In this document: piece after piece, positions 16,330 to 26,400 of the stretch | How positions within the stretch are numbered: position 1 is the first letter of the stretch | Layout of the letters: every line of letters begins with the position of its first letter | Assembly (NCBI GenBank): GCA_017451525.1 | Contig: JAFTOD010000006.1 | Location: 90,469-154,468, forward strand | DNA: 64,000 nt | Origin: Paludibacteraceae bacterium | GTDB taxonomy: Bacteria; Bacteroidota; Bacteroidia; Bacteroidales; Paludibacteraceae | Reading direction: 5' to 3' | Position numbers and translations under genes: made by a program | The notes under the pieces: model-generated | Told to the model about the DNA's origin: nothing | What the model saw: the letters and a program-made list of their open reading frames with translations, nothing else | The model's database searches: none

Positions 16330-17549
16330 TTCAATAAACTCAATAATTTAGGATACAACGAGCGATGATAACCATCATCTGTAATGATTGTGTTATGCCA
16401 TAATAGTACCACTTCGCCAGCGTTCTGGTGTATTTTCTCAAATAGTCGCTGACATTCGAAATACGCCTCATCCTCATTGAGGTTCATATAGTTGGTATTG
16501 CTCAGCGTGCAGTCCATAACGGTTAGTGGGTGCAACGTTAAGTTGGTGAGTGTCATAGTCTTAGGATTAATCCAACGCACAGGTCGTGTGGTTTGCAAAC
16601 GGAAACCCACTTGGTCGGGGAACATCATCGTGAAGTCGTCTGTTATGCCTAGGTTAATCAACGATTGCATGTCATCTATTGAGCAACGAAGATAATGGCT
16701 ACGGTGGTACAAATCCTTGATTTTTATAATATCTCCCTCCCTAACACTCTCTTTATTAACCATATGTGTGAATACAACCACATTGGTCATTTCTCCCCCA
16801 TAATAACTCGAATGTAATCCTATTTTAGCACCGCTGTTTTCTATCAACTGTTCTGCGGTTTCAAAGTCCTTGCCGTCGAGTTTATATTGTGGATAATCAT
16901 ATCCCTTGCCCATAGTGTCTTTGACAAAGTAAATACATTGAGCCCCTTCTACTTTCTTGTCCTGTGAAATGAGCCATGAGAAAGTGAAAGCAGGATCGTT
17001 ATGTATATCGCGCAACGATGCCAATACCTTTAGCCATTGCCCACGCAATATGCCTCCTACGACTCCGCGCACGTGGCGATAGTGAGCAATGGAATCAACA
17101 TCGTGTGTTAGGTAAACATGGCTGAATGATGGGGTAGGAAGTGGTAAGTCGAGTAGCTTCATCAGCATACGGGCATATTCATCTACTGTAGGAATCATTA
17201 AGCGATTTTGTTTACCAAGAATGGAGTATTCTGCAAGAAATCGCCCATGCTTATCGCGCTGGTTGTTGATTAACTCTTCTGCTCGTGAGGTGAAGAAGAA
17301 CGTATTGTAGATGATATCCGTGCGAATAATCCATCTATTTTTACCATCTTGTGTTGTTTCGCCCAATGGTTCTACTCTCACTTCTTCCAAATTAGGCATA
17401 ACAATCTCTTTGCCCAAATGTCCGTTAGGCACAATTACCACGCGATAGTTACTCCATTGACTTTCATCAGCGGTATAGCCCACCTGATTCGCTGCTACTT
17501 CATTGTCATAGAGCAGAAAGGTGATGATATATTGAATAATCTCATTCAT
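16320..17549 (-). CDS. Polysaccharide deacetylase-like protein
   Basis: 409 aa, no signal peptide. The NodB-type core shows THDVDS (about 148-153, the metal-binding Asp pair) and LHSSYYG (about 248-254); near the C terminus VVLLWHNTII supplies another His. The N-terminal ~140 residues (a VRVEPLGETTQDGKNRW region) form a domain found with these proteins in Bacteroidota polysaccharide clusters. It may deacetylate an intermediate sugar in the cytoplasm. It lies between gph and wecB, overlapping both by 8-10 bp. The activity is a family-level inference. Confidence 0.75.
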   Translation of the reverse strand: MNEIIQYIITFLLYDNEVAANQVGYTADESQWSNYRVVIVPNGHLGKEIVMPNLEEVRVEPLGETTQDGKNRWIIRTDIIYNTFFFTSRAEELINNQRDKHGRFLAEYSILGKQNRLMIPTVDEYARMLMKLLDLPLPTPSFSHVYLTHDVDSIAHYRHVRGVVGGILRGQWLKVLASLRDIHNDPAFTFSWLISQDKKVEGAQCIYFVKDTMGKGYDYPQYKLDGKDFETAEQLIENSGAKIGLHSSYYGGEMTNVVVFTHMVNKESVREGDIIKIKDLYHRSHYLRCSIDDMQSLINLGITDDFTMMFPDQVGFRLQTTRPVRWINPKTMTLTNLTLHPLTVMDCTLSNTNYMNLNEDEAYFECQRLFEKIHQNAGEVVLLWHNTIITDDGYHRSLYPKLLSLLKCE

Positions 17550-18201
17550 TTGCTTGTATAATTTGTACTATTTCGGATGGATGATGTATCATGTAATTAG
17601 GCTGTGCTTGCGCCAACTGTTTTTGTGTGCAGAAGCCCCATGTGCAAGCTACGAAAGGCAGGTTGGCTGCTTTCGCGGTGGCGGCATCCACCAGCGAATC
17701 GCCTACATATAAGGTTGAAGGTTTATGGTTTATGGTTGAAGGCAAGGAGGCCAATATATCCCATACGATTTTTGGGTCGGGTTTGCGAGGGATACCCACA
17801 CGTTCGCCCAACACCACATCAAATGTGTTTGGAAAGAAGTGAGCGACAATCTTCTCTGTGGCTGCTTGATACTTATTGCTGGCTACAGCCAATGTATGCC
17901 CCTGTAGCTTGAGTTCGTGTAGTAATTCTGGTATACCATCATACGGACGGGTGAGGTCGCAGTTATGTTGGTCGTAGAAGGGTACAAAGTACTCGCGCAG
18001 GCGAAGCACCGTGGCTTCATTGCGATGCTCTTCGGGCAATGCACGCTCGATGAGTTTGTTGATTCCATTGCCTACTAAACGAGGATAGTCCTCAATCTTA
18101 TGTGTCGGAAAACCACAAGCCGACAAGGCATGGTTGCACGCCTGCCCTAAGTCATCAATCGTATTGATTAGTGTTCCGTCTAAGTCGAAAATTAGTAGCA
18201 T
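17542..18201 (-). CDS. gph: HAD hydrolase, phosphoglycolate phosphatase type
   Basis: 219 aa. HAD motif I is FDLDGTLINT (about 4-13), motif II lies in LAVASNK, and motif III/IV is YVGDSLVDAATAKAA. The cap domain is C1 type, as in phosphoglycolate phosphatases and pyrophosphatase PpaX. The stretch before motif IV, LPSTINHKPSTLY, is encoded by a repeat-like sequence (17711-17742, units of GGTTGAAGG and GGTTTATGG), apparently an in-frame repeat that replaces the usual loop. The gene starts 4 bp after the MscS stop and may head the glycan operon or follow MscS. The natural substrate is uncertain. Confidence 0.8.
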   Translation of the reverse strand: MLLIFDLDGTLINTIDDLGQACNHALSACGFPTHKIEDYPRLVGNGINKLIERALPEEHRNEATVLRLREYFVPFYDQHNCDLTRPYDGIPELLHELKLQGHTLAVASNKYQAATEKIVAHFFPNTFDVVLGERVGIPRKPDPKIVWDILASLPSTINHKPSTLYVGDSLVDAATAKAANLPFVACTWGFCTQKQLAQAQPNYMIHHPSEIVQIIQANE

Positions 18202-18205
18202 ATAT

Positions 18206-19180
18206 TTAGATCGCTTCGTTGTTAGTAGTTAGGGTTACATCCATATGTGGGTAGGCAAAAGTATAGCCATGTTTGGGCAGTTCCGTGTAGAAGAGTTTGT
18301 TGAAATGGAAGTACACATCCCAATAATCGGCAGATTTTACCCATGCGCGCACGACAAATGAGATGTTATTATCGTTCAAGGAAGAAAGCGCAACAAAGGG
18401 GTCTGGAATAGTTATTTTGGTGGTATCAATTGCTACAGGCGAAGCATTCTTTGGACGCTCATGTTGAGAGGTGAGGATACGTTCGTCGGATAGAATCAGT
18501 TCTTTCAGCAGTGCAATACAACCGTCCGCATCCACGCCATAGTCCACACTCACAGTCCAATCTACACGGCGCAATACTTGTGCCGACACATTCTCAATCG
18601 TGCCATTGAATAGTGCTCCGTTAGGCAAGATAATCACGCGGTTATCCACGGTGAGAATACGTGTGGTGACTATGGTTACTTCCATCACCGTACCGCTCAC
18701 GCCTTGCGCATTGATAAAGTCGCCTGCTTTGAACGGACGGAAAACCAACAACATAATACCTCCTGCGAAGTTCTGCACCGTACCCGACAATGCCATACCA
18801 ATAGCCATACCGCCTGCGGTGAGCAGTGCGGCGAAAGAGGTGGTGTCTAATCCCAAAGTGCCTATCAGTACAAGAATGAGTATAACGGTCAGCGCAATAC
18901 TGGTAAACGATGTTACGAACGATGCCAATGTGCGTTCGGTCTTGCGGCGCTCGAAGATACGCTCTAACATTCGTTTAATGCGGCGAATCACCCATGCTCC
19001 TACAAAATAGAGCACCAGTGCTATGACTACTTTGATGCCAAAATCAATCGCACTATCCAACCAACCGCGAAGCACTACTTCGGGTTCGCTTTGCACCTGT
19101 TGGATGAAATTTTCGGTTATATGTTTGAGAGAATCTGCTGGCAGAATCTTGGGAGCAGGTGTTTCGATATTCAGAAGCAT
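18206..19180 (-). CDS. Small-conductance mechanosensitive channel (MscS family)
   Basis: About 324 aa from the ATG at 19180. The longer frame to 19276 would begin upstream of the promoter at 19223-19254, so that start is rejected. Three hydrophobic helices span about residues 40-140; the pore helix is GMALSGTVQNFAGGIMLLVFRPF with the Gly/Ala pattern of TM3; the beta domain follows with GDFINAQG. The channel opens under membrane tension and releases solutes during osmotic downshock. It is the first gene after a clear promoter and probably leads the gph-deacetylase-wecB-GT operon. Confidence 0.9.
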   Translation of the reverse strand: MLLNIETPAPKILPADSLKHITENFIQQVQSEPEVVLRGWLDSAIDFGIKVVIALVLYFVGAWVIRRIKRMLERIFERRKTERTLASFVTSFTSIALTVILILVLIGTLGLDTTSFAALLTAGGMAIGMALSGTVQNFAGGIMLLVFRPFKAGDFINAQGVSGTVMEVTIVTTRILTVDNRVIILPNGALFNGTIENVSAQVLRRVDWTVSVDYGVDADGCIALLKELILSDERILTSQHERPKNASPVAIDTTKITIPDPFVALSSLNDNNISFVVRAWVKSADYWDVYFHFNKLFYTELPKHGYTFAYPHMDVTLTTNNEAI

Positions 19181-19222
19181 ATTGGTGTATAATTTTGTGG
19201 TGTATTTATATGTTTCAGCCTG

Positions 19223-19254
19223 CAAAGGTACAAAAAAAAATGTATATGTGCAAG
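19223..19254 (-). promoter_or_regulatory. Promoter upstream of the MscS gene
   Basis: Minus strand: CTTG (19251-19254), 20 bp, TACCTTTG (19223-19230). It fixes the MscS start at 19180. The rest of the 19181-19673 gap holds only the repeat and hairpin listed separately. Confidence 0.75.
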
Positions 19255-19419
19255 AAAAGTTTACTTTTGTTGACATAGGCTACATTTTTTGATTGTAGCT
19301 TCGAGGATTAAGGTGCCCTCGAAGGTACATAATTGTACATGTGCAAGTTATAATTCCTAAATGGTGATTTATTGGTGAGATTTGTATAAAAAGTCTGGGA
19401 ATAAATATGCTACTAGTTA

Positions 19420-19474
19420 GGCGACCACTGTAGGACATCTCTAGGACATCTGTGGGCTTTCTGTGGCTTTCTAT
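19420..19474. repeat. 11-bp-period degenerate tandem repeat
   Basis: Units GGCGACCACTG, TAGGACATCTC, TAGGACATCTG, TGGGCTTTCTG, TGGCTTTCTAT. It is closely related to 5039-5093. A 73-codon frame across it is not considered a gene. Confidence 0.7.
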
Positions 19475-19501
19475 AAACGTGTCTCTATAATAATGCTGCA
19501 A

Positions 19502-19539
19502 AAATCTTCGGCACGGAAGGGGTTTTGTGCCGAAGATTT
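19502..19539. terminator. Perfect inverted repeat, probable terminator
   Basis: AAATCTTCGGCAC (19502-19514) and GTGCCGAAGATTT (19527-19539) form a 13-bp stem with a 12-base loop. The arm GTGCCGAAGATT recurs downstream at 19636 and partially at 19648. On the minus strand it can end the lipoprotein transcript. Confidence 0.5.
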
Positions 19540-19673
19540 GTGAATTTTGTTATAATATGGTACTTAAAGCAAGCGGAAGGTGTTGATTACCAACGCCTAA
19601 CGCTTGGGTTTGTTTTTCTGAAAAAAGTTTTCGAGTGCCGAAGATTGTGCCGAAAGTAAGTTGAAAGGCTAAT

Positions 19674-20456
19674 TTAACGAAAGTATTTTTCTATAATTAG
19701 TTGCACTTTTTTATGCATATCGTAGAGGGGAATTACTTGAGAAACTATAGAAGTTGTAAGTGTAGAATCGCGACTAGTATATTCAATACACATATAATCA
19801 TAATCAAGCATTGGCTTTATGAGAGCATAATCAGATAAGATACTCATAGTTTGGTTATCCGTTTTATTCAATATTTTTATAAACTCATTGCTCGCATCGA
19901 AACGTAAGCCATCGATTTTTTGAAAATTTTCATCCATAAACATAATGAGAGGATCCGCAATGGCATCCCATGGTAATTCTATTGAGATATAGCAAATAGT
20001 ATCTCCTAAGAACACATCTGATTTAGTGATTTTCAGTTCATTGTATAAAAGAACATTCTCATGCGTTAGCCAGTAAACGGTGCTATCTGCCATAAAATCT
20101 AGATGCCAGCAGAAAAATGTTCTGGAGAAAGGAACTAATAGTGAATCTTCAAAGAAAGTTTTCTCTTCGGGAAGTATGGTCGGTTCATCGGATAACATAC
20201 TGCTAACGATTTCTTGTGCAACTACTCGCGTACCTATTCGTTTGCTTCTTTCTGTGTCGTTCTCCACATAATAAAGAAGACTATCTGCCAACCAAAGACA
20301 CTCGTCTTTAATATCAACGAAATGTCGGTTGGAATCGACCATTGTTCCGCAGATATGTTGAAACATTTCCATCATTGTAGGAACGGTTTGTGTTTTCCTG
20401 GTGCAAGAGGTGGCGGTTAAAAGAAGAGCGACAGGGAGGATTAGTAGGGGGTTCAT
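19674..20456 (-). CDS. Lipoprotein of unknown function
   Basis: 260 aa. The N terminus MNPLLILPVALLLTATSC is a lipoprotein signal peptide with the lipidated cysteine at about residue 18, so the mature protein is expected at the cell envelope. The rest is soluble, acidic and rich in aromatic residues; no enzyme motif was recognised. The gene follows the helicase gene by 46 bp on the same strand and may be cotranscribed. I do not recognise the family. Confidence 0.7.
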   Translation of the reverse strand: MNPLLILPVALLLTATSCTRKTQTVPTMMEMFQHICGTMVDSNRHFVDIKDECLWLADSLLYYVENDTERSKRIGTRVVAQEIVSSMLSDEPTILPEEKTFFEDSLLVPFSRTFFCWHLDFMADSTVYWLTHENVLLYNELKITKSDVFLGDTICYISIELPWDAIADPLIMFMDENFQKIDGLRFDASNEFIKILNKTDNQTMSILSDYALIKPMLDYDYMCIEYTSRDSTLTTSIVSQVIPLYDMHKKVQLIIEKYFR

Positions 20457-20502
20457 AAATGTAGAAGATTAAAATTGTTAATAATTTATCTTTTGTTAGG
20501 GA

Positions 20503-22587
20503 TTATAATTTTGTAATATCATTTTCGGTTTCACGGAAATGTCTTAAAATAGCTTCTACAAGAATGTTATAGTTTTTAGAATCAGCATTAGAGATAAATT
20601 CTTGGAAATTGATATTTTTATTATTAAATGCTAATACCATAGGATGTTTATCCAAAAAACCAAGTAGTTTGTAGTTCCTTTGGTGCATCATTTGCTGGAA
20701 ACGAATAATAAATGACTTGTAATGTCTATTCCGTCTGATGATTCGTTGCATATCCTTTATAAATACAACTTTCAACACACAATTAGTACGTGCATTTGAT
20801 AACAGATAACAAATATTTACCTCTCCATATTCCGCTTTCAGGTATTTTTTCCACTCTTCATTTACCTTTTGTGCCTCTTTATATTGTTGCAAAGCAAACA
20901 AAGCCATGCTCTTAAGATAATAGAGATGTGTAGAGGGCTGTATTTTCATACCTTGCTCCACATACTTAATTGCAGTATCATACTCTCCATTTTTGATAGC
21001 AATAATCGCATTAATTAACATACTTTGTGAGTTAGATGCACCAAGATATTGGCAGTCTAATGAATGTAAAAGGAACAATTCTGGATTATAAGCAACATCC
21101 ATCAATTGATTTGCGAATAGGTATGCTCTCTCCATATTCTGACTAAGAATAGCATCACGAAGCTGAATCGTTATATATTCCATTGCAGAATCATAGTCTT
21201 GTTTGTACAAAGCATCAAAGTATGTTTTATTATCAGTTATTGCATTTTTAATTATGTGCTCATTCGTATTTTGTTTCATAAATTGATTGATTTCATCTTT
21301 TGGTCGAATGTAGGATGCACGAATAGCAGCTGTAAGTGCTAATCCTTTAAGAGAAGTGACTCGACTTAATGCTACATATAGTTGTCCCGCTGTAAATACG
21401 CCTCGGCTTAAATCAATCTTAACATTATCAAATGTCATGCCTTGACTTTTGTGGATAGTTATTGCCCAAGCCAATTTTAATGGATATTGTGTATAAGATC
21501 CGATAACGACTTTGTTAAGTTTTTTTTGTGCCTTATCGTATTCATATTCGATAGCCTCCCATGTTTCTTGACCTACGGATAATTCCAATCCGCTATCCAG
21601 AGCAACTACAATGTTTTCTTCTGACAAATTTGTAACTGTTCCCAAACTACCATTTACCCAAAAGTGGTCAGAGTCATTTTTGACAAACATCACTCGTGCA
21701 CCCTCTTTTAGAGTTAAATCTAATGGAGCGGGAAAATTGTTTTTGTTAAATTTTCCTTGTACTTTACCTGTATATGTATAAGTGGGTTCTGGGAGTGCAC
21801 TTAGTTTATTTTCATTAATGGCATCTACAGTAGCATTATATGCGCTTAGGGTTAATTGTTTCTCTTTGTCATCTAATATGCAATTAACCATATCATTAGC
21901 CAATCCTGTTATATTGAGTTCTTCTATCTCTTGCTCAATGCTTATACCTTTGCGTATATGATTTAAGATAGAAAGAAATTTTGCATCCTTCTGGCGATAT
22001 ACTTTTTGAAACTCTACACGATAGAGTTGAATTTGCTTGAATACATGGGCATGGAAGAAATAAGGATTAACGGTATTATATTCTTCTTGATAGAAGTCAA
22101 CTAACCCTTCGTTTGTAGTATCATATACTGGATCTAACTGGTACAAATCTCCAGCAAAGATAATTTGTTTACCACCAAATGGAAGAGTATTAAGCATAGC
22201 TGCTCGTAGCACCTTATCAATACCATCAATCATATCACACCTAACCATTGAAACTTCATCAATAATAATGGTATCTACTGCTCGTAAAGTTTCCCATTTA
22301 GAATCATTCAAAGAAAAATCATCTAATGTTGTTTTTGAAGTGATAGGTTCCCATGGCATGCCAAAGAATGAATGTATAGTTGTGCCACCTGCTACAAGCG
22401 CAGCAATACCTGTGGGTGCAACCAATACAAATTGTTTTTTTACATTCTGCTGAATGTATTGCAAGAATGTTGTTTTACCTGTGCCTGCGCAACCAGTCAG
22501 AAAGAAACTGATGTTGGTGTTTTGTACTAAATCTAATGCAAGGCATTGTTCCTTGTTTGTTTTGTCGAAAGCAAATGTTGTATCCAT
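20503..22587 (-). CDS. PIF1-like superfamily 1 helicase with C-terminal TPR-like region
   Basis: 694 aa. Helicase motifs: Walker A GCAGTGKTTF (about 32-41), motif II TIIIDEVSM (about 108-116), motif III FAGDLYQLDPV (about 144-154), and the C-terminal UvrD_C_2 block WAITIHKSQGMTFD ... YVALSRVTSL (about 370-415). These define the PIF1/RecD2 type 5'-3' helicase. From about residue 470 the protein changes to helical repeats (DAILSQNMERAYLFANQLMD, YDTAIKYVEQGMK), resembling TPRs that would bind a partner. The gene starts 28 bp after the 211-aa hypothetical gene and is probably cotranscribed. A housekeeping role or a role in defence are both possible. Confidence 0.85.
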   Translation of the reverse strand: MDTTFAFDKTNKEQCLALDLVQNTNISFFLTGCAGTGKTTFLQYIQQNVKKQFVLVAPTGIAALVAGGTTIHSFFGMPWEPITSKTTLDDFSLNDSKWETLRAVDTIIIDEVSMVRCDMIDGIDKVLRAAMLNTLPFGGKQIIFAGDLYQLDPVYDTTNEGLVDFYQEEYNTVNPYFFHAHVFKQIQLYRVEFQKVYRQKDAKFLSILNHIRKGISIEQEIEELNITGLANDMVNCILDDKEKQLTLSAYNATVDAINENKLSALPEPTYTYTGKVQGKFNKNNFPAPLDLTLKEGARVMFVKNDSDHFWVNGSLGTVTNLSEENIVVALDSGLELSVGQETWEAIEYEYDKAQKKLNKVVIGSYTQYPLKLAWAITIHKSQGMTFDNVKIDLSRGVFTAGQLYVALSRVTSLKGLALTAAIRASYIRPKDEINQFMKQNTNEHIIKNAITDNKTYFDALYKQDYDSAMEYITIQLRDAILSQNMERAYLFANQLMDVAYNPELFLLHSLDCQYLGASNSQSMLINAIIAIKNGEYDTAIKYVEQGMKIQPSTHLYYLKSMALFALQQYKEAQKVNEEWKKYLKAEYGEVNICYLLSNARTNCVLKVVFIKDMQRIIRRNRHYKSFIIRFQQMMHQRNYKLLGFLDKHPMVLAFNNKNINFQEFISNADSKNYNILVEAILRHFRETENDITKL

Positions 22588-22615
22588 AATAATTGTTTTT
22601 TTCTAAGGTTATACA

Positions 22616-23251
22616 TTAATTAGCAAAAGCAGTCAAAGCGAGTTTTATCTCCGTAGGATTGTCATAATTTCGGATGAAACTTTTAGCCGCAGCATCATAT
22701 GGTATTTGTATGCGTGATGATGTAAGGAATAGTTGCTCGCCGTTCTCGGAAGTAGATTGCAGTGGATAGTAATCACATCCTACCAAAGACAATCGCTGTT
22801 GGTTAGTAGAAGTGATCGGATAACATTCTACAACTTGCTTGCGCTTGATATTTGTGATGACTGAGTAATGCATACCTCCTTGCGTGGGAATTCGAACGAC
22901 ATCGTATAGTGATAAATCATGTTTATCTTTTATCTTTTTTATTTCATAGAAGAAATTTGCTCTTGCCTTTGCTTCGCGACAAGCCATCGTGCGTAATTTT
23001 TCTTTTCTCACACACAGGAGAGATTTTAATTTATAGAGACTATTGAGTAATGACTGGGGATAGATCTTACATTTGACTTTACTTAGACATATCTGTGCCA
23101 TTTGTAGTGCTTGAGACATGTTTGCTTCAGTTGTAAACTCAACAATAGCATTTAGTTGTTGACAACTTTTTTCCTTGTCAATAGCGTTGGTGTTAATTTG
23201 TTTGATCATCTTCTTCACCATGAAGATTGCTTGATTTAGATCAGTTTTCAT
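22616..23251 (-). CDS. Hypothetical protein cotranscribed with the PIF1-like helicase
   Basis: 211 aa, not recognised. The N-terminal half is helical and basic (QAIFMVKKMIKQIN ... SLLNSLYKLKSLL). The C-terminal half starts at about residue 110 with SLYDVVRIPTQGGMHYSVI and continues through VVECYPITSTNQ. This valine-rich, beta-strand pattern (D-V-V-R-x-P ... H-x-x-V-I-x-N) recalls the small barrel of PemK/MazF-like proteins, but the similarity is weak and catalytic residues cannot be assigned. It lies 28 bp before the helicase gene, so the two products may work together. Confidence 0.6.
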   Translation of the reverse strand: MKTDLNQAIFMVKKMIKQINTNAIDKEKSCQQLNAIVEFTTEANMSQALQMAQICLSKVKCKIYPQSLLNSLYKLKSLLCVRKEKLRTMACREAKARANFFYEIKKIKDKHDLSLYDVVRIPTQGGMHYSVITNIKRKQVVECYPITSTNQQRLSLVGCDYYPLQSTSENGEQLFLTSSRIQIPYDAAAKSFIRNYDNPTEIKLALTAFAN

Positions 23252-23351
23252 AAGAATTGGGGTTTTCGAAGTTAATATTATATCTTTTTACCACACTTTT
23301 TTGTGATTTTGTTGATATATGACATAACTTTATGAAAAGTAACCTTTATGC

Positions 23352-23380
23352 AAAAAAAAGATGGCAAAAAGTTGCCATCT
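23352..23380 (-). terminator. Intrinsic terminator of the sigma-caspase-CHAT operon
   Basis: On the minus strand, GATGGCAA-CTTT-TTGCCATC is followed by a run of eight T (23351-23359). It lies 34 bp after the CHAT stop codon. Confidence 0.8.
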
Positions 23381-23413
23381 CAGAAGATATCATGTGTTAT
23401 TACGATAAAAATG

Positions 23414-26400
23414 TTAATCTAATAATATGAATCCAGCCCAATATTCTGGTTCTTCAAATTTTGCTCGAACGGTATTTTGAGCATTTTTGAAAGCCTCCCG
23501 CTTTGATTGATTTTTACTAATCCAATTGGTATAAAATTCAGTCATCAGCATTTGGGTTGCTTGGTCGTTGACCTTCCATAGACTCATGATGATTGTTTGT
23601 ACACCAGCCATCTTGAAGGCACGCTGTAAACCAAAGATTCCTTCTGAGGTGATATCACCTTTAGCTGTTTCACATGCCGAGAGTACAACAAGGTCTGCAT
23701 CACGCAAATCCATTAATGAGATTTCTTTAGCAGTCAATATACCATCCTGTACACCCTCTGGTAAATCTTTGGAATGACCAGACAGAGCTATGTTACTGCC
23801 AGCAAACAACAAACCGCAACGAGTCAATGGGTCTATGCTTGGTTTTTGCAATTGGTTATCTCCTAACATTTGCAGTTGTATGCGTTGAGAAAAATAATCT
23901 TGTTTTCGAGCAGTACTATCTTCCCAATAGAAGCCATGAGTGCCAATATGAAGAATATTGCGATGTTTACCGCTAAGCGACTTAAATGACTCCTCATTTG
24001 CTTTAGATGCAGTATATAATGTTGATGTGATGTTATTGCTATTCAAAAGTGAGTAAATTGATTCTGCTTCCTTTTTAGTTCCTGGCAGATATAATACGGA
24101 ACCTCGATTTGGCAGTGTGGATGATATGCTGCGGTAAGTAAACATATCTTCCGTATCGTAATTCCGACTTTCTGCAAGCAATGACGTTTTATCTACATCA
24201 TAGAATATGCCGCCATAAATAGTTGCTGTGTGATGTTTGATGCTTTTGTCCTTCTTCACAATTTCTCGTGTTGAGGATAAACGCACCATTGTATATACAT
24301 CAGACATAGTGTGCGTTTGATCATAAGGGATATTCTCTATCGCTATTTGATGTAGTAATCCTGCTGGTGAGAAATAAATCGTTTCTCCTTCATGGATTTG
24401 TGGAAGTATTTTATCCCAAATAAGATTAAAAATTGTTTTAGAATTAGTATCGAAAGTATATATATCATTCGTGCGATTTTGTGATAGACAATTCACAATC
24501 TCTTTTTCTTCACAGAGAGGGATTAACTCAGGATACTGGCTATCGTGCCGAAGTAGCAGAGCGCAATACATCGTACTATCTTCATTTAGTGGTGCAATAA
24601 AATATTCAATAGCTACTTCATCAGGGCTAAGATATTGCTGAATACTATCCCATGTTATAGATTGTTGTTGCTTAGTTTCTCTAAAAATTGCACTTGATTT
24701 TGTGATAATTTTTTCTAACGAATCTGCTTGATTTTTATAATGAACCAAATTAGTAGAAGTGGGATCTTTTTCTTCCAAATTCATAATAACTTGTTTTATC
24801 CCTACTAATTCATTCCATTGTTCTATTAGTATGCTGTCATTACTCTCTAATATTGATTGACGAATAATGTTAGAAGAGGATAGTAGTAAACCTTTGCGGA
24901 ATAGTTCATTATCATAAGCGAAGGTGGAGATAGAGGGTTTGGAGAAGTGGTATTTGTATACATATATAGGATAGATATTGTTAAAACGGGATTGTTCTGT
25001 TTCCCAATACAATTTTCTTTGTTTCTCCGTCAGGTAGTTTAGCGAGTGAGTAAAGTATTTTTGGGAAATTTTTGATGCATCAGTAAAATAAGATTCAGCG
25101 ACATCGTAATTACCATGAAATGCATAATAGCATCCTATATTATTTAAAGAACTTGCATAATCAGGGTGAGTGACTCCTAAGATTGATTTGCGAATATCTA
25201 ATGCTTTTGCAAAATGTATTTTAGCATCATATTTTTCCCCTATTATATCATACAACATCCCTAAGTTATTTCGTATAGTAGCACAAGTAAGATTAGAAGT
25301 ACCAAATTGCTGTCCGTGAAATTCTAACGCTTCATGTAGATAGGTTCGAGCCTCATTGTATATTGCCATATCCATATAGAGACACCCTATGTTATTTAGT
25401 AAAGTTGTATAGTCTGGCGTGAGTATTTCATTTCTTTTAAAAATATCAAGAGCTCGTAGTAAGTATTTTTCTGATATAGAATAATTCTGTAATTCATTGT
25501 ATATAGCCCCAAGGTTATTTAATGTTGCTATTTTATCAAAACTATTTTCTGTTCTTTCTAGTATCTTTAGAGCCATTGAAAAATATTTTATAGCTATTTT
25601 GTAATCACCAATACTAGTGTAAAATGCTCCTAAAGAATTTAATGTATTAGAGAAATCTATATCTCGCACATCTTCTGAACTTTCTTGAATCCTTAATGCT
25701 TCCAATAAATAGTTTTCAGCCTCTTGATAATTACCGATGGCGTTGTAAAATAAACCTAAATTATTTAGAGATAATATGTGTTCAACATGAGATATTGGTA
25801 ATATATTTCTACGAATCCTTAATCCTTCCAATAAATATTGTTCTGCAATATTGAAATTTTCCATATAAAAATAACAGATTCCTAATCCGTTTAGCGACGA
25901 TGCATAATTTCGATTAATTTTTCCGAATATAGTATTCTGGATATTTAATGCTTCCGTATAATATTTTATAGCAGTCGGATAATCACCTAAAGAACTATAT
26001 GTATGCGCTAAGCCTTGTAAAGATGTTACATAGTCAGGATGTGATGTACCTAAAGTATTCTTACGTATCTTCATTGCTTGAACCGCATATGCCTTGGCAC
26101 TTTGATAATCTCCATTGTCATAATATAACACACTTATATCATATAATGTCTCTGCATAAATAGAGTGTTCCAATCCATATATGCATTTGCGCATCTCTAA
26201 AGCTTCGAACAAATATTTTTTAGCCGTGCTATACCTGCCGAGATCATTATATAGTACTCCTAAACTATTCAATGTAGAAGCAGTATAATCATCATCATTA
26301 TTGTTTCTTAATATATCTAACGCTATTAATAAGTGTTTTTCGGCGGATTTATAATCGTTAAGATTGTGGCAACATATTCCAATATTAGCAAGTGTTATAG

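Noticed and set aside
19280-19501. A 73-codon minus-strand frame
   Set aside because: It covers the 11-bp repeat and its start lies at the hairpin; codon use is unlike neighbouring genes.
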